From Vigna angularis (Eukaryota; Streptophyta; Magnoliopsida; Fabales; Fabaceae): a stretch of DNA of 64,000 nucleotides. A model generated the notes under the pieces. It was not told the DNA's origin and did not search any database. It saw only the letters and a program-made list of their open reading frames with translations. Position numbers and translations under genes: made by a program. Within the stretch, counting starts at the first letter, position 1. Each line of letters begins with the position of its first letter. Location: positions 48,209,630 to 48,273,629 of the forward strand of contig NC_068970.1 of NCBI RefSeq assembly GCF_016808095.1, read 5' to 3'. Positions 32,916-45,503 of the stretch are shown in pieces.

Positions 32916-34550
32916 ATCAACAAATATGTCAAGACTTGGACAACATACATGATCATCTATTCATCTATAGTATAATAAGGAATTATATAGTTTGGACTTG
33001 GCATGTAGAAGTACTACACAAGTATACAACGTCAAAAGGAACATATTATATTGATGAATGGATGAGTGATCATTTAAAGAACATGGTACATGATGTTGGT
33101 AAAGAAAATTTTGGAAGAGTTGATTTATATGATTCTCTTAAGAACGATATAAAGGAAGAGTTGTATCTAGGATGCACCAACTTTACACGACTATCAGCAA
33201 CTTTGAAATTGTTTAGAATAAAAGAAAGGAATGGTTTGATCGATAAAAAATTCAAAGAATTATTATAGTTGTTGAAGGGGATGCTTCCAGAAAATAACAT
33301 GTTACCTATATGTAATTACGAGGCGAAGAAAATTTTATGTCTAATGGGTTTGGAATACCAAAAGAGACATGCATGCTTCAAATTGTGTATTGTATAAAGA
33401 TGAGTATGTTCCACTAAAGGTGTGCCCAACATGTGGTTTATCATGGTTTAAGAAGAAAATTAATGGAAATAATGGTGATGAAGACACTGATGGTCCATCT
33501 GTTAAGGTGATGTGGTACTTGCCTACAATACCTAGTTTGAAACGATTGTTTTCTATTAAAGAATATGTGAAGAACCTTAAATGGAACGTTGATGGAAGAA
33601 AGTATGATAATCTTCTTGACACCCAGTTAATTCCCCACAATGGAAGAAGATTGATGAAACATTTCCAAAATTTAGTGTAGAGCCAAGAAACTTAAAACTT
33701 CTACTTTCTATCAATGATATGAATCCTTATGAGAACTTAAGTAGAAAACATAGTTCATGGCCATTGTTGTTGATGATTTACAATATATTTCTTTTGTTGT
33801 GCATGAAGAGAAAATATATGATGTTGTTTATGATGATGTCAGGTCCTAAACAACCTAATAATAATATTGATTTGTATCTGAAACCGTTAATTGATGATTC
33901 GGAAATGTGGTGAGAAGAGGGCATTGAGGTCTTCGATTCATATTCTGAAGAAACTTTTCATTTGCATACAATGTTAATTTCCCAACATATGGAAACTTGA
34001 GTTATTACAGTGTTAAAGATTATTTTGCATGTCTCATTTGTGAAGAAACACTAATTATCTTCAATTGAAGGATGACCAAAAAATTGTGTATGCAAGACTC
34101 CTTCCTCGAAATCAACCTTATTGTAGATTGAAAAAAGCGTTTAATAAAGTCTTGAAGATGATGTTGTGTCGAGACCTCGTAATGGGAAAGAAGTATATAA
34201 CTAGGTGAAGAACATTGATGTTGTGTTCGGAAGACATCAAAAGTAGACCATTGAGAAAAACATTTGGAAGAAACGATCAATATTCATTAATCTTCCATAT
34301 TGTTATAAACTTGATGCACAAAATTGCATAAACGTGATGCATATTGAAAAAAATGTATATGATAGTGTCGTCAAAACTTTACTAAACGTAAAAGGAAAGA
34401 CAAAAGATGGAGTAAAAACATGACAAGATTTAGATGACATGGACATTCGTTTTGAGTTACATCCACAATCAATTGAAAGATGCACATACCTTTCTCTAAC
34501 TTGTCACACTCTTTTTAAGAAAGAAAAACAAATTTTTATTAATGTTTAAG
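32916..34550 (+). pseudogene. CACTA TNP2 transposase, N-terminal and middle part
   Basis: Scattered frames follow the TNP2 order. The transposase-associated end is at 32930-33010 (LDNIHDHLFIYSIIRNYIVW). A block with LYLGCTNFTRLSATLKLFRI follows at 33165, then NYEAKKILCLMGLEYQKRHA at 33318. Next come VCPTCGLSWFKKK at 33420 and VMWYLPTIPSLKRLFS at 33508. NPYENLSRKHSSWPLLLMIY and SGPKQPNNNIDLYLKPLI follow at 33720-33890. The catalytic-region remnant INVMHIEKNVYDSVVKTLLN is near 34325-34385, ending FKKEKQIF at about 34535. Several stops and frameshifts make it dead. The 5' end is cut by LTR sequence. The later part of TNP2 occurs on the opposite strand at 54795-55513, but that is a separate copy. 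Confidence 0.85.
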
Positions 34551-35773
34551 TAGTGTGAATGTTCCACAAGATTACTCATCAAATATTACATTCTTATTTC
34601 TAAGCAAAATTTAAAGTTAGTTGGTTTAAACACTCAACCGTATTTACCAAAAAAAAAATCTCCTTAAATAATTATATATATATATATATATAACGTAATA
34701 TTTTAAAAGAAAAATATGATGTGTTTCAAATTAATAAAAAGACTTCTTTACCAAATAATATTAGGATGTCATACAAATAAAAGTAAAAGTAGTTAGAAGC
34801 TAGAATCACATGTAAAACATATATTTTTAAGCATCGATCACTACTTACTTTACTTTCCTTTAATGTGTTTTAAACATAGGTTGAGTATCCATTGTCAATG
34901 ATGTGTCACATTTTTTTTCTCACTCTTCGAGTTATATATGTAGCGATAAAAAGAAAGACAAGTCAACTGGTTTTTCTTCCTATTCTTACTACTTTCATGT
35001 GTTCTAAACATATTTAATATGATAATATACTTGTTAAGATGTATCAATGTAAAAGAAAGCATAAAGTTGGAAATGGAAGTAACAGATCAGAAAATAAGGA
35101 CACCTAATTGATAATCAGTACAGAACTGTTGATAAAAGCAACATCTCTAATTGTGGCACAGCAACACCAATCTAGCCAAAGCAAGAGCATTTACCTCGAT
35201 CTTACGAAAGTTTCAGCTATGAATAGATGGAAGATACGCATACAAATAATCTTCTTCACCTAAAATAATGAAACCAAATGATACGTGTAAACTCACACTA
35301 ATCTTTATTTTCATCAAGAACTTTTGAAAATTTTATATAATTTAAAAAACTTAATAATTATCATTCTTATGATTAATACTTTTATAAACTATTAATTTTA
35401 TGAGTAAATTTACAGAATGATTTTTAATATTATTATATTTATTTATTTTAATCAGTCTTTACTGTTTTATACGCATAAATACAACTTATCCAAATGAAGA
35501 TTAATGAGGATTAGTATTCTTAAACTAATATCAACCGAGAAAAAACACAAATTAAATAGAAATTTGTGTTTTTATTTTTTTCCCTAATTCTTGTACTAAA
35601 TTAAATAAATACAAAATGTGATATTATGTAAAACATAAGTATACTTCATATACATGTGTATATTGGAATCTATTCTTTATCTTAATGTTCTGAATAATTA
35701 TAAAATTTAAATAAGGTAAAATACACATAGAAGATACATAATGTCAAATCATTTTTTATTTAAATATATAGTG

Positions 35774-35774
<1 letters not shown>

Positions 35775-35840
<66 letters not shown>
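35775..35840. repeat. Compound (TTA)n(TA)n microsatellite
   Basis: About eleven TTA units run directly into about seventeen TA units. Confidence 0.95.
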
Positions 35841-36200
<360 letters not shown>

Positions 36201-36470
36201 TTTTTAAATTGCGCTTTTAAAATCAATATCAAACCGATTTATAAATATCTTATTATAAAAAAAATTATTTAGTGGAAGATATTTTGTAAAAGTTATAAAA
36301 AAACTATCACAAATAACATGATTTAGGACAATTATGGTGTATTGTCTAAATGAAAATAATACTGAGGTTTTAATTCTTTTCTAAAGAGGTTTATATCCTA
36401 TTCAAATTAAAATATATTTTTTCTTTTCCTTCTCATATTTTTACATTTTCTTCCTCCCAAAATTTTACAC

Positions 36471-38060
36471 TTAAAATTTTTTTTTCCCAAATTCCAAAAC
36501 AACATATGTACTTAAGCATTAGTTTCCAAATTTCATCCTTTCTACATCCCTCTCGAATTTTCCAAATTTCTCGTCATTTCCTTCTTCCCTCCCTTTGTCC
36601 TATTCTCTTTCTTTCTTCTTCAATTTCTCATTTAAATTTTTCTTCTTCCATTTTCCCTTCGAACTCTCCTTCTTACATTTTTCCTTCTGATTTTCATTCT
36701 TCCATTTCTCCTTCTTTCATTTTTCCCTTCTAATTCTCTTTCTTCCATTTGTCCTTTTGATTCCTAGTTCAAACAACAATCATCGTAGAGCCACCACAAT
36801 GACAATGGAGTTGTAGACGACGATTACATGGAGCGATGAAGTCAATACCAAACGACGGAGCTCTCACTAATAAGGTCACGGTCCACCACAGGCAAAGAGG
36901 AATCATTCAAGAGTGGTTCGTACCTAAGGTATAGTCTTTCTAAAACCTCATTTACCCTCCAATACTGTTTTTTTTTATATTTTCTTTTGTTTTCCTCATT
37001 TGGTGTTCAAAATTTGAAGCCCTATTCTGAAATTCATATTCTCATGTTTTAAGACCCTGAAAAATTAGGAATAATTATAAATAATATTTGTATGAATTTA
37101 CCATAGCTTAAATGTGTTGGGTGAATGCATGTAATATTATATAAGTGATTACTATTTTGTTATGATGTTGGAGAGCTACCAAAGGAGTTAAAAAGGGGTT
37201 ATATGTGAATTTGTGCACTTTTTATTAGTTTAGGCATGCTATGCACTAGACAGACTCTCTTTTGCGTGGGGGAACAAGGTTCGAAGCCTGGCTGTTGCGT
37301 TTAGGAATTGAATTTCCTTTAAATATTGTTTGCCTCTATGTGACTGAGTTGTCGAGCTAGGTTCTAAGGTTGGCTAGAAGGGGAGATGACCAAGCTCCTT
37401 GAGCTGGGTTGGGATGTAGCTATAGTAGGAACTCGACCAAATTTTATGAATGTTTTGAGTTTTTATATTTTTTTTAATGGTCCAAAACAGTGAGCACCAT
37501 TAAGTACATGTATTTTTAGGTTCATCGGCGAGAGGGTGAAAAATTTAGATCTAGTTTAGGGGGATAAATACTAAATTAATGATGGTTAGCCTTATAATTA
37601 AAACCCAACAACCTTGATAAAATTTTCAGAGAAAGAGTGAGGGTTTTTGGGTTTGTCATGCCAAGGTGTAGAAGTTGAAAGTGTTGGAGATTGAGTACAG
37701 ATAAAGGTTGCTTGGAGTAGAGGTAGAGAGAGCTAGCCTTCAATGTTTATGATCAAATAATTGTGTGTGAGTGCATGTTCAACCTATTTTGTGTGTATGC
37801 CGTGAAGATGGGATATGATAATCATGATTGCCGAGTGGTTTTCTCAAACCCAGCATTGTTGTGTTGTATGCGTTCCATTCAGTGGAATAGGTCTATAACC
37901 TTCTATGATTTTAATTGTGTGTTTATGTATGTGTTGATATTCATGTTGCCTTGTGGGTGCTGTGAGGTTGTATTAATCTACTCATAATTGTTAAGTTTGT
38001 TTCATCCCAAATGTCATTGATTGGGTTGAGTAATGGCCATGAATTATGAGTTGTTTGTTG
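36471..38060. other. Unassigned region, pyrimidine-rich at left
   Basis: 36480-36770 is a CT-rich tract of diverged TTCTTCCATTTTTCCCTTC phrases that opens a spurious frame at 36506-36733. 36780-37000 looks like transposon interior, and 37200-38000 has no recognised exon or border. A GT-rich frame at 37763-37987 shows no domain. Confidence 0.35.
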
Positions 38061-38063
38061 TAG

Positions 38064-38175
38064 CTCTTACTATTATTTGTATTGATACCTTGCAAATGCT
38101 TGAAACTTTTGTTGACATGAGCAAGGATGAGAAGAATTTCATGCACATTTGGAACTCGTTTGTTTAGAAGCATGG
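38064..38175 (+). pseudogene. Possible VEFS-box exon fragment (EMF2/VRN2 type Polycomb protein)
   Basis: Between a TAG acceptor (38061-38063) and a GG|GTAAGT donor (38176) the frame reads MLETFVDMSKDEKNFMHIWN then SFV, a stop, and KH. This resembles the VEFS box of plant Su(z)12-type proteins, where DEK..M..WNSFVRKQR is conserved; the stop falls where the first Arg is expected. The exon-like borders are preserved, but no neighbouring exon was found. It is short, so chance similarity is possible. Confidence 0.5.
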
Positions 38176-38679
38176 GTAAGTCCTTGTTTTCTACTGAAGT
38201 TATCACTTAATATATCCTTGAGCTCAAACTGATAAACATTTCTAGTTTGTTGATTCAATTATTTTCTTATGGTGGTAGTGTGATTGTATATGATCACATT
38301 TCATGCGAATGTGAGCCTTTCTCAAAATTTCATGGTTTGTTTGGACAAACTTTTGTATAAAAAGTTCTTGGAAAGAAAATAACATGTACGAAACAATGAA
38401 CCTGAATTTTTTACAAGTTAAAATTAGTTTATTTACATGAAATTAAAGTTCTTGTGAAGTTATAAGAGAAAGCTTCTATAAGTTTTCTTATTCATAAGCT
38501 AATTTGAGCTTATGGACAAGCTCATCTAAATAATTCTGATTTTATTATCATAAGTTTAATCATGAAAAGAAATTAGTTTCATTAATCCCAAAGTTATTTG
38601 TTTGCACTTTCGGAGAACTATCACAAAGTGTTTCTTGACTATGATTCCAGCACAATAAAAGAATGGGTTATCTAAGTAT

Positions 38680-39697
38680 TGTTAGCAAAATAATGAAGAT
38701 GAAGTTTTGATGATGTCCAAATCAAGTCAAGAGAAATCAAGATTCAAGAAGATTCTTTGAAGACTTTTATTGATATAGAAAGCTTTTGTAATAATTGTAA
38801 TTTTGTGTCTAGGACTTAGGTTCTTGGTGGTTTTGATTCCATGTATCTTAGAATTATAAAATTTATGTTCATAGTAAAAAACACATTGTATTATTCGATT
38901 AAACCTAGTATTAATCGATTAATCCTAGTAAAAGGTGAACACTCAAACTGTCTCTGGAATAATAGATTAAAGTAGCTTTTAATCGATTAGTTAATCGATT
39001 AACAAGTAGATTAATCGATTAAATGTAGCCGTTGGAGTTTTCTAGCCGTTGTAACTAGCCGTTGTAACTAGCCGTTGTACTCATTTTGCTTGAGTCAATA
39101 AATAGGCTGTCATTTTCCTTCAATAATAACTCTTCCGTTGTGCTCTAGAACTCAAAAACTCTTGAGAATTGTGTGATCTTGTTCAACTAAAGAAACTTTT
39201 GTTTGTGGAGGTGTTGAAGTGCTACTATGGTGATAGAGGAATAGTTGGTTCATCCTTGGTGTGTCTGAGGAAGTGTTCGGAAGAGAAAGTCATCCTTCGT
39301 AAGTCATCCTTCGTGAAGTATTCGGAGGAAGTGTTTCATCCTTTGTGAAGACTCAAAGGAGGTGCATGTTCATCTCTTGTGGTATCAAGAGAGGTGGTTT
39401 CTAAACTTTTACAAATTGTTTCTTTGTGATTGTAATTTGTAATTGTTTTGTGAGTAGTGACCTATTTATCTTGATTTGAGATAAGCTACTGGATGTAGGA
39501 TTGGTAAGATCCGAACCAGGATAAAATCATCTGTGCAAATTTCTCTCAATCTTACTCTCTTTACTTTATCATTATTATCTTCTTATTAAGTTAAATTGAG
39601 AAGAAATTTTAAAAGGCACACGTTCGTATTAAAAACCAATTCCCCCCCTCTTGGTTTGTTATTTCACGTTAACCATTCCGCTACAACCACTCTGACA
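38680..39697 (+). mobile_element. Solo LTR, probable Ty1/copia
   Basis: 1018 bp from TGTTAGCAAAATAATGAAG to CACTCTGACA, flanked by identical 5-bp duplications AGTAT (38675-38679 and 39698-39702). It contains TAATCGATTA-type palindromes (38895-39020), three GCCGTTGTAACTA units (39028-39075), and tandem CATCCTTCGTGAAG phrases (39290-39350). No internal domain is present, so it is a recombined solo LTR. Confidence 0.92.
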
Positions 39698-39702
39698 AGT
39701 AT

Positions 39703-40458
39703 GAACACTAATATGTTACTATGTACTTTTTTTATTTGTTATTATAACATAAAATGAATGCATATGATCTTTTATTTATGTACCAAATGATTTATTAACT
39801 CATTCTATTTAGTTAAGTAGATCGCTTAAATTAATAAATTCTCATGTAATACTTGATAGTATGCAGATAAAAAACAACCATGGGAATATTGTCAAATGCA
39901 GTCATTACTTGCTAATTGTTAGTTCCGATGGAAAGCTTTTTTCATGCATTATTGATGAATGTATATTTATGTTCTCATTTAGCTTTTAATCTTGAATTTT
40001 TAATTGGTTTTTGTACTTTATAAAAATATTTTAATTAGGATTTGTTATAATTGGATTTATTAAGCATGATATATAAAAATATGATAAAAATAGTTTTTAG
40101 TTACATAAATATTTTTTGGATATTTTAAGGTGTGTTAGTGCAGCTACAACTAAGTTTAGCTTATTCAGGTGTAGAAATAAATAGGTTAAAATTTTATGAC
40201 ACCTTAAAGATAAATCAAACAAGGAAATAATCAAAAACCACAAGAAGTAAAATCAAGCATTACATGAAGAAAGCAAGAAAAGCATGAAAAGATGAAGAAA
40301 ATTGGCTACGCCAAGAAGAGGGAATGGAAAGCAAAATTTAGACCTTGCAGTTTTTTATATTTTTTCTACAAAAAGGGCTTTGATAATTGATAAATGGTTA
40401 TAATAAAAGATAATTTAAGGAAAATATATCTAGATGTTTTATGTGATATTTTTAAATA
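39703..40458. other. AT-rich unassigned DNA
   Basis: No exon, repeat border or regulatory signal could be supported here. Confidence 0.4.
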
Positions 40459-40909
40459 AGGTTTAATTGCTTCCTTTGTCCCCAGTTTGGTTGAATTGTG
40501 TCAAATTCATCCTCATTTTTAAAAAAGTTTCATTGTCGTCCTCACGTGGTATAAAAGTGTCAATTGAATCCAAACATAGAAAAAATTTGTGTCAAAGTAG
40601 TCATTTTTCCTATATCTCTGTGTCTTCCTTTCATATGTCACTTCTCTGGAGCTATGAAAAGCCTTAAATTGGATAAGGTAAAATGAATATCTGTACTTGA
40701 TTGTATGAAAGGAAGACACAGAGATATAGGAAAAATGACTACTTTGACACAAATTTTTTCTATGTTTGGATTCAATTGACACTTTTACACCACGTGAGGA
40801 CGACAATGAAACTTTTACACCACGTGAGGACGACAATGAAACTTTTTTAAAAATGAGGATGAATTTGACACAATTCAACCAAACTGGGGACAAAGGAAGC
40901 AATTAAACC
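40459..40909. mobile_element. Foldback element with near-perfect 177-bp arms
   Basis: The left arm 40459-40635 and right arm 40703-40909 are almost perfect inverted repeats starting AGGTTTAATTGCTTCCTTTG. They are separated by about 67 bp. The flanks share TTTAAATA (40451-40458 and 40910-40917), a likely 8-bp target duplication. The right arm has an extra tandem copy of a 30-bp unit (TTTCATTGTCGTCCTCACG...). Peptides read from both strands are identical because of the symmetry and are not genes. The superfamily is probably Mutator-like or a MITE, not certain. Confidence 0.88.
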
Positions 40910-40910
40910 T

Positions 40911-41110
40911 TTAAATAATTACCTTATTGAACTATATGAGTAAATATCAAAAGATAATTTTTGTCAAATCTTTTTGAAGCTAGAAAAGATCTTCTCAAAT
41001 ATTTTTAGATCTCCACAGCAATCAAATATATCTTGAAGATATTAGATTATTTAGAAGAAAATTGGAGGAGATTACACTATCAGAAAGGAGATTATAATAA
41101 CAAAAAAGCC
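40911..41110. other. Short spacer, nothing recognised
   Basis: AT-rich sequence between the foldback element and the next LTR fragment. Confidence 0.4.
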
Positions 41111-41689
41111 TAAATCAAAGCCTAGTCTAATTTCGATATAAAGAGATTAAGGAAAACACATTACGGGAGCGAATGAACCATTTAAGGGGTGTCCATAATT
41201 GATTATGACTTACCATAATCGATTATCACATTTAGCCATTGGAGTTTTTAGGAATGTTTTTGGTTGTTGCGCATTCATTAAATGCATAATCGATTACCAT
41301 AACTAGATAATCGATTATCACGCGAGAAAAAATTGACAATAGATTTTTGGAGGTGTCTTTCAGTGAGATCTTTATATATTGGTTTGAGACTCTCATTTTA
41401 AAACATGAAAACATATTAGAGTATTTTTTTGTGATAAGAGTGTTTTAGGGTTTGTGTAACCCTTGTGTTGTGGCATTAAGAACTTGATGTTGGTATAAAG
41501 CAAGAACTTTCACTAGGATTTTGATTGACTATCGTTGTTGTTGCTGACTGAAGCATGTCATCCTTTGCGAAGATTCAAAAGAAGTGTTTCGTGAAACATT
41601 CAGAGGAGGTGTTCATCCCTTGTGACCTTCAAGAGAAGTGAGTTTCATCTTTTGTGGTAACAAAAGAGATGATTTTAAAAAGGCGCTAT
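41110..41689 (+). mobile_element. Copia-type LTR fragment
   Basis: Shares with the solo LTR at 38680 the TAATCGATTA words (41200-41330), the ATTCAGAGGAGGTGTTCATC phrase and related downstream text (41540-41670). The 5' border is unclear. It is interrupted at about 41690 by CACTA-like terminal sequence. Confidence 0.5.
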
Positions 41690-41857
41690 CTATTGGTCTA
41701 TTTTAAATTATGACTTAAAAAAGTAATATTAATTACCTATAGATAGCGTTCTTTTAAATAAGCGTTATCTATTGTTTCACACATTCATAGATAGCGCTTA
41801 TTTAAAAAAAACGTTATCTATTAGGCATTATCTATGTCCAATTCTGTAATAGTGAGT
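41690..41857. mobile_element. CACTA-like terminal fragment with GATAGCG repeats
   Basis: Contains inverted and direct copies of a TAGATAGCG/CGCTATCTA word (41690, 41750, 41765, 41810, 41820) and ends TTCTGTAATAGTG, whose reverse complement begins CACTATTACAGAA. This is the architecture of a CACTA terminus. No partner was found. Confidence 0.5.
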
Positions 41858-44220
41858 CCTTTGTTTGAGGAGAAGAATGTTAGAATACAAATAAAGTCTC
41901 ACATTGGATAAAATAAGAGATGAACATGTGTGAAGATCTATTTATATGTTGAACCTCCCTACATTTTTATATTATATATTGATTTTTGATATTTTTAAAT
42001 GACGTATATTTTGACTTAAAATTTAAAAGTAAAGACTAGAAATTTACATTTATTTTCTCTACAACATATACATAAATTTTATGTCGGTTATATATACATC
42101 TGATATAAATTTATGTCTCTCACAATTATGTTTTACCTACGTTAGACATAAAAAGCCAAAACATATTATATGTAAAAAGTGTTTTTTTACATTGATTGAA
42201 CCAAAATAGGTAACTTTAGTCCACGAAATTACAAAAATGTTATTACGTTTCTTTAATTTACATTTTTCTTAAAATTGTAACCTATATAATATAATTAAAT
42301 GTAATATTTATAGTCGTGTTAGTCTAATCCAACTCGATTTTGCATGAGCTAGGTCTTACCCAATTTGGTTCTCCCTTGCCTGGGCTTGCCCCATGTATAC
42401 TTCCATAACACGAATTGATTAAATCCTATATTAATTTTGAATTTTAAAATCCAAAAGAGTTGTCTCCAATCTATGTGTAATCCAAATTCAAATAATTAGA
42501 TTAGACATAAAATGCAAAAATATAAATTAGATTTGAGATAAATCTTTTAAAATAGACTTAAATGTGTTCTATTCTAGTGTGTTCTATAATATGATTCATG
42601 TTTATAACACTCTAAGGTCCTTTCTTTTTTATTCAAACCATGTCATTTGAAACCGTGAAAGTCCAAGTGCCTGCCACTGTCAAGATGAAACCACTCGCTA
42701 GGAGGTTAAGATGCTAGTCTTCTGCAGAAAGTGCTGGCAAAGCTATGGTAACAACATAAGCTGATGAAGATGCTCGTTAGGGTGATGGTTAAATTGAAGC
42801 AATTTTTTATGGGCGTAATTCACCAATCAAGTTTCTATATATCAATGCATAATTTGTTTTCTATTAATTGAATGAAAAAGTGAACCGATCATTTTGAAAA
42901 AGAAATGTTTCAGTCATTCTATTGGAGTATTAATTAATTATTTATATAACAATATGAATACAGTGAATGGATCGTTGCTTATATATTAATTCAAGGTACG
43001 AAAGAACCTAATTAGTATTAATTACTTAGGTTTAGGAGAAAAAAAATGAGGATTTGTATATATTATAGATGGATTATAGATTAGTATAGATATTGATTTT
43101 AGATATATTTCTCGAAAATTAAAATTACTTAAGTTTTAGCTGAGATCCATCGTGCACTTAAATGCAATGAACAAATAAATCGTTTTGTTGATTAATAAAT
43201 ATTATAATAAATACTTAAATGTAAAACTTTAATAAATAATCTAAAAATTTAAAAAGGAAACAATGAACATTACAAAAATAAATTTAACTTCACTTCAACA
43301 AATTTAGACTAAAGCCTAAAAGAGTTTAAACTTGTCTCTAGACACATGTCTTTTCATCATGAGATATATTTTATCGTTTCTTAAAAAAATGTACTTGATG
43401 TTTATTTCGATTAGAATATTTTCAATATATCCATTTTATAATTTTTGTATTGGATAAAAATGTGAGAGTCTATTTCTTTCAGTGGAATTAACATCAAAAT
43501 TTCACAAAAAAAAAAAAAAACAGAACAGATATATACCAAAAAAATATCAGCTAATATTTTGCTAGCATCGTTCTGTGACTTGCCTCAACAAATTAAGGTA
43601 AAATTGTTTCCTACAAGAGAGTGGTGTTATGCATATCTTACGATGTTCCCATAAAATATCTATAATTGTATAACCTACACTAAACATTGCTTCAACATAG
43701 ACACATTTTTAAACTAATTATTAAAATAAAAAATCAAATTAATAGAAGATTTATAACCCCAAATTAACCTTTAATTTGAAGAATCAGAATTTTGTTGACT
43801 AGTTCATCATGTGGCCAACACTGCTTTGCAATATACCAGGAGTTTTACCAAGACAATACAGGATTTAACCCTTGTAAAAATGAAAAGCCAGAGCTGCTTG
43901 TGTTGGTGAATAAGGGTGTGTCAATAAAATGATCGAATAATATAAAATAAATAAAATAAAATGAAGAGTATTATAGTAGTTATTAATAGTCATTACGTAC
44001 ATAGAAAGTTAGAAAAGGACACAAAAACCGCATACTATGTTTCTTTCTATGTGATTGTGAAAAAGACGTGGTTATTTTAGGATTTTTACTACAATCGTGG
44101 CCCGTGGTTTTCGATTTGATGTATTTGCAAAGTTTACACAATTAACCATTTGCTAAATATTAACCCTTAAGCGTGGGAACTTAAAGCAATAGGAGGCATT
44201 GGTCTCCTCAAAATTTTGCG
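41858..44220. other. Intergenic DNA upstream of the small acidic-protein gene
   Basis: Mostly AT-rich. A short exon-like stretch at 42640-42790 (frame beginning MSFETVKVQVPATVKMKPLA) soon breaks and matches nothing I know. No element borders were seen. Confidence 0.4.
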
Positions 44221-44270
44221 AGCCAATCACCAAATCGAAAACAAAGAAGAAAATGAGCCTTTATAAACCC
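44221..44270 (+). promoter_or_regulatory. Core promoter of the small acidic-protein gene
   Basis: A CCAAT box (44223-44227) is followed by a TATA box (TTTATAAACC, 44260-44269) about 150 bases before the ATG. The spacing and order are those of an ordinary plant promoter. Confidence 0.6.
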
Positions 44271-44416
44271 TTTTGATGAAGCATTACCCAATAGCAATAA
44301 TAACAATCCTTTAACCTTTCTTAAAGCCTGTATTTAGAGGGAGGACGATCAAGTAAACTTGATTTAGTCTCCCTAAACCCTAAAATTTGGTTCATTCTCC
44401 CGTCCAAATACTGAAC

Positions 44417-44848
44417 ATGGGAAACTGTGGTAGCAATCCCAAGACCAATGAGGGTCCTTCGGACATTCCAGAGCCTGTGACCGAAGAGGTTGAGGTTGAA
44501 CATAAGGAGAGTGAAGCAAATATTGAGACCAAGACTGAGGAAACCCTAACTGATGCAGAGAATAAGTCTCTAAGAAACTTGCTTGATGAGGTATCACATT
44601 TTTTTTTCTTCAAATTTCAATCACATTTATTATTTAAAGAACGAAATTAACTACAGTTGATATATATTAAAATAGGAAGCTGGTAATTTAGCCTATTAAT
44701 AATTGTGAGGTTGTGGCAGAAAGTAGAAGAGGCACTGAAGACAGAGGAAGTAAAGGCTGAAGCAAAGGCAGAAGAAGCTCAAAGTGGCTTGGTGAAGGTT
44801 GAAGAAGAGAAGCCAAAAGCAGAAGAAGTGACAAAGACTGAGGCCTAA
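44417..44848 (+). CDS. Small acidic protein with N-myristoylation signal
   Basis: Exon 1 is 44417-44590 and exon 2 is 44720-44848, joined in phase 0 across a 129-nt GT-AG intron, giving 100 residues. The protein starts MGNCGSNPKTNEGPSD: Gly2 followed by Ser6 fits N-myristoylation and Cys4 could be palmitoylated, so membrane attachment is likely. The rest is highly charged and Glu/Lys/Ala-rich, with repeated EE-containing units (VKAEAKAEEAQ, KVEEEKPKAEEV), predicted disordered or helical, with no known domain. A TATA box lies upstream and the frame is intact, so I take it as a real gene. I do not recognise the family; no function is proposed beyond probable membrane anchoring. Confidence 0.82.
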
Positions 44849-45500
44849 TTATAAAGAATAGTGTTCATGCTTGCGTTATATCTTGAATACACAAATTTGT
44901 TCTCTTTCTGTTCAATGGTCAAGAAAAATTGACTACATCTAAATTCACCATATGGATTTTGGCTTCTTCGTTTAATATATTTATATCTCAATTATTTTCT
45001 ATCAAGATTATTATTGATTTATTTGGATTTATCTATGTTACTTTCTCTTTCTCAGTGTTTTAATCTAATTATGAAAATTATAGACTATACGGATGTTTTA
45101 ATCTAATTATAGAAGTTATAGGCTATATCCTACCCGTTGAGAGAGTTTAAGGTTTAGTGAGATAAAATTCACTTACATAAAATAAAATACAGGTATTACT
45201 GATTGTCAAAAATTTGTTGAAAATGTTATAAATTCATTATTAACAATTTTTTCGATAGATTTTCGATGAGTCGAAATCTGTCAGTAAATTGTATTCAATA
45301 ATATTTGCTAATAAATTTGTATTTGTTAGTAATTATCGAAGGAAAAATAGCCAGTAATTACTTATGACTTTCGATAAATATAGAAGAAATAATTCGTTAG
45401 TAATTTCAAATGAAGAATCTGTTGGTAATTATTGAAGAAAAAATTTGTTAGTAAATATCGCGATCTACATCAAACTCACTGACACACACAAACCCTCTTC
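44849..45500. other. 3' flank and repeat-like DNA left of the BTB fragment
   Basis: After the stop at 44848 comes 3' untranslated sequence. From about 45195 to 45470 diverged phrases such as GTTAGTAATT and AATTTGTTAGTAA recur, and related wording appears inverted at 46805-46915. These may be two ends of one transposon enclosing the BTB fragment, but no clear terminal repeat or target duplication was found. Confidence 0.35.
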
Positions 45501-45503
45501 GAC

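Noticed and set aside
36506..36733. Ser/Phe/Pro-rich 75-codon frame
   Set aside because: Comes from a pyrimidine-rich low-complexity tract.
37268..37282. GGTTCGAAGCC, resembling a tRNA/SINE B box
   Set aside because: No A box or cloverleaf can be found at the required distance upstream, and no poly-A or target duplication is visible.
40467..40902. Two similar frames on opposite strands
   Set aside because: They are the same sequence read from the two arms of the foldback element, not genes.
42600..42830. Short exon-like stretch (MSFETVKVQVP...)
   Set aside because: Breaks quickly, has no splice context and matches nothing I recognise.
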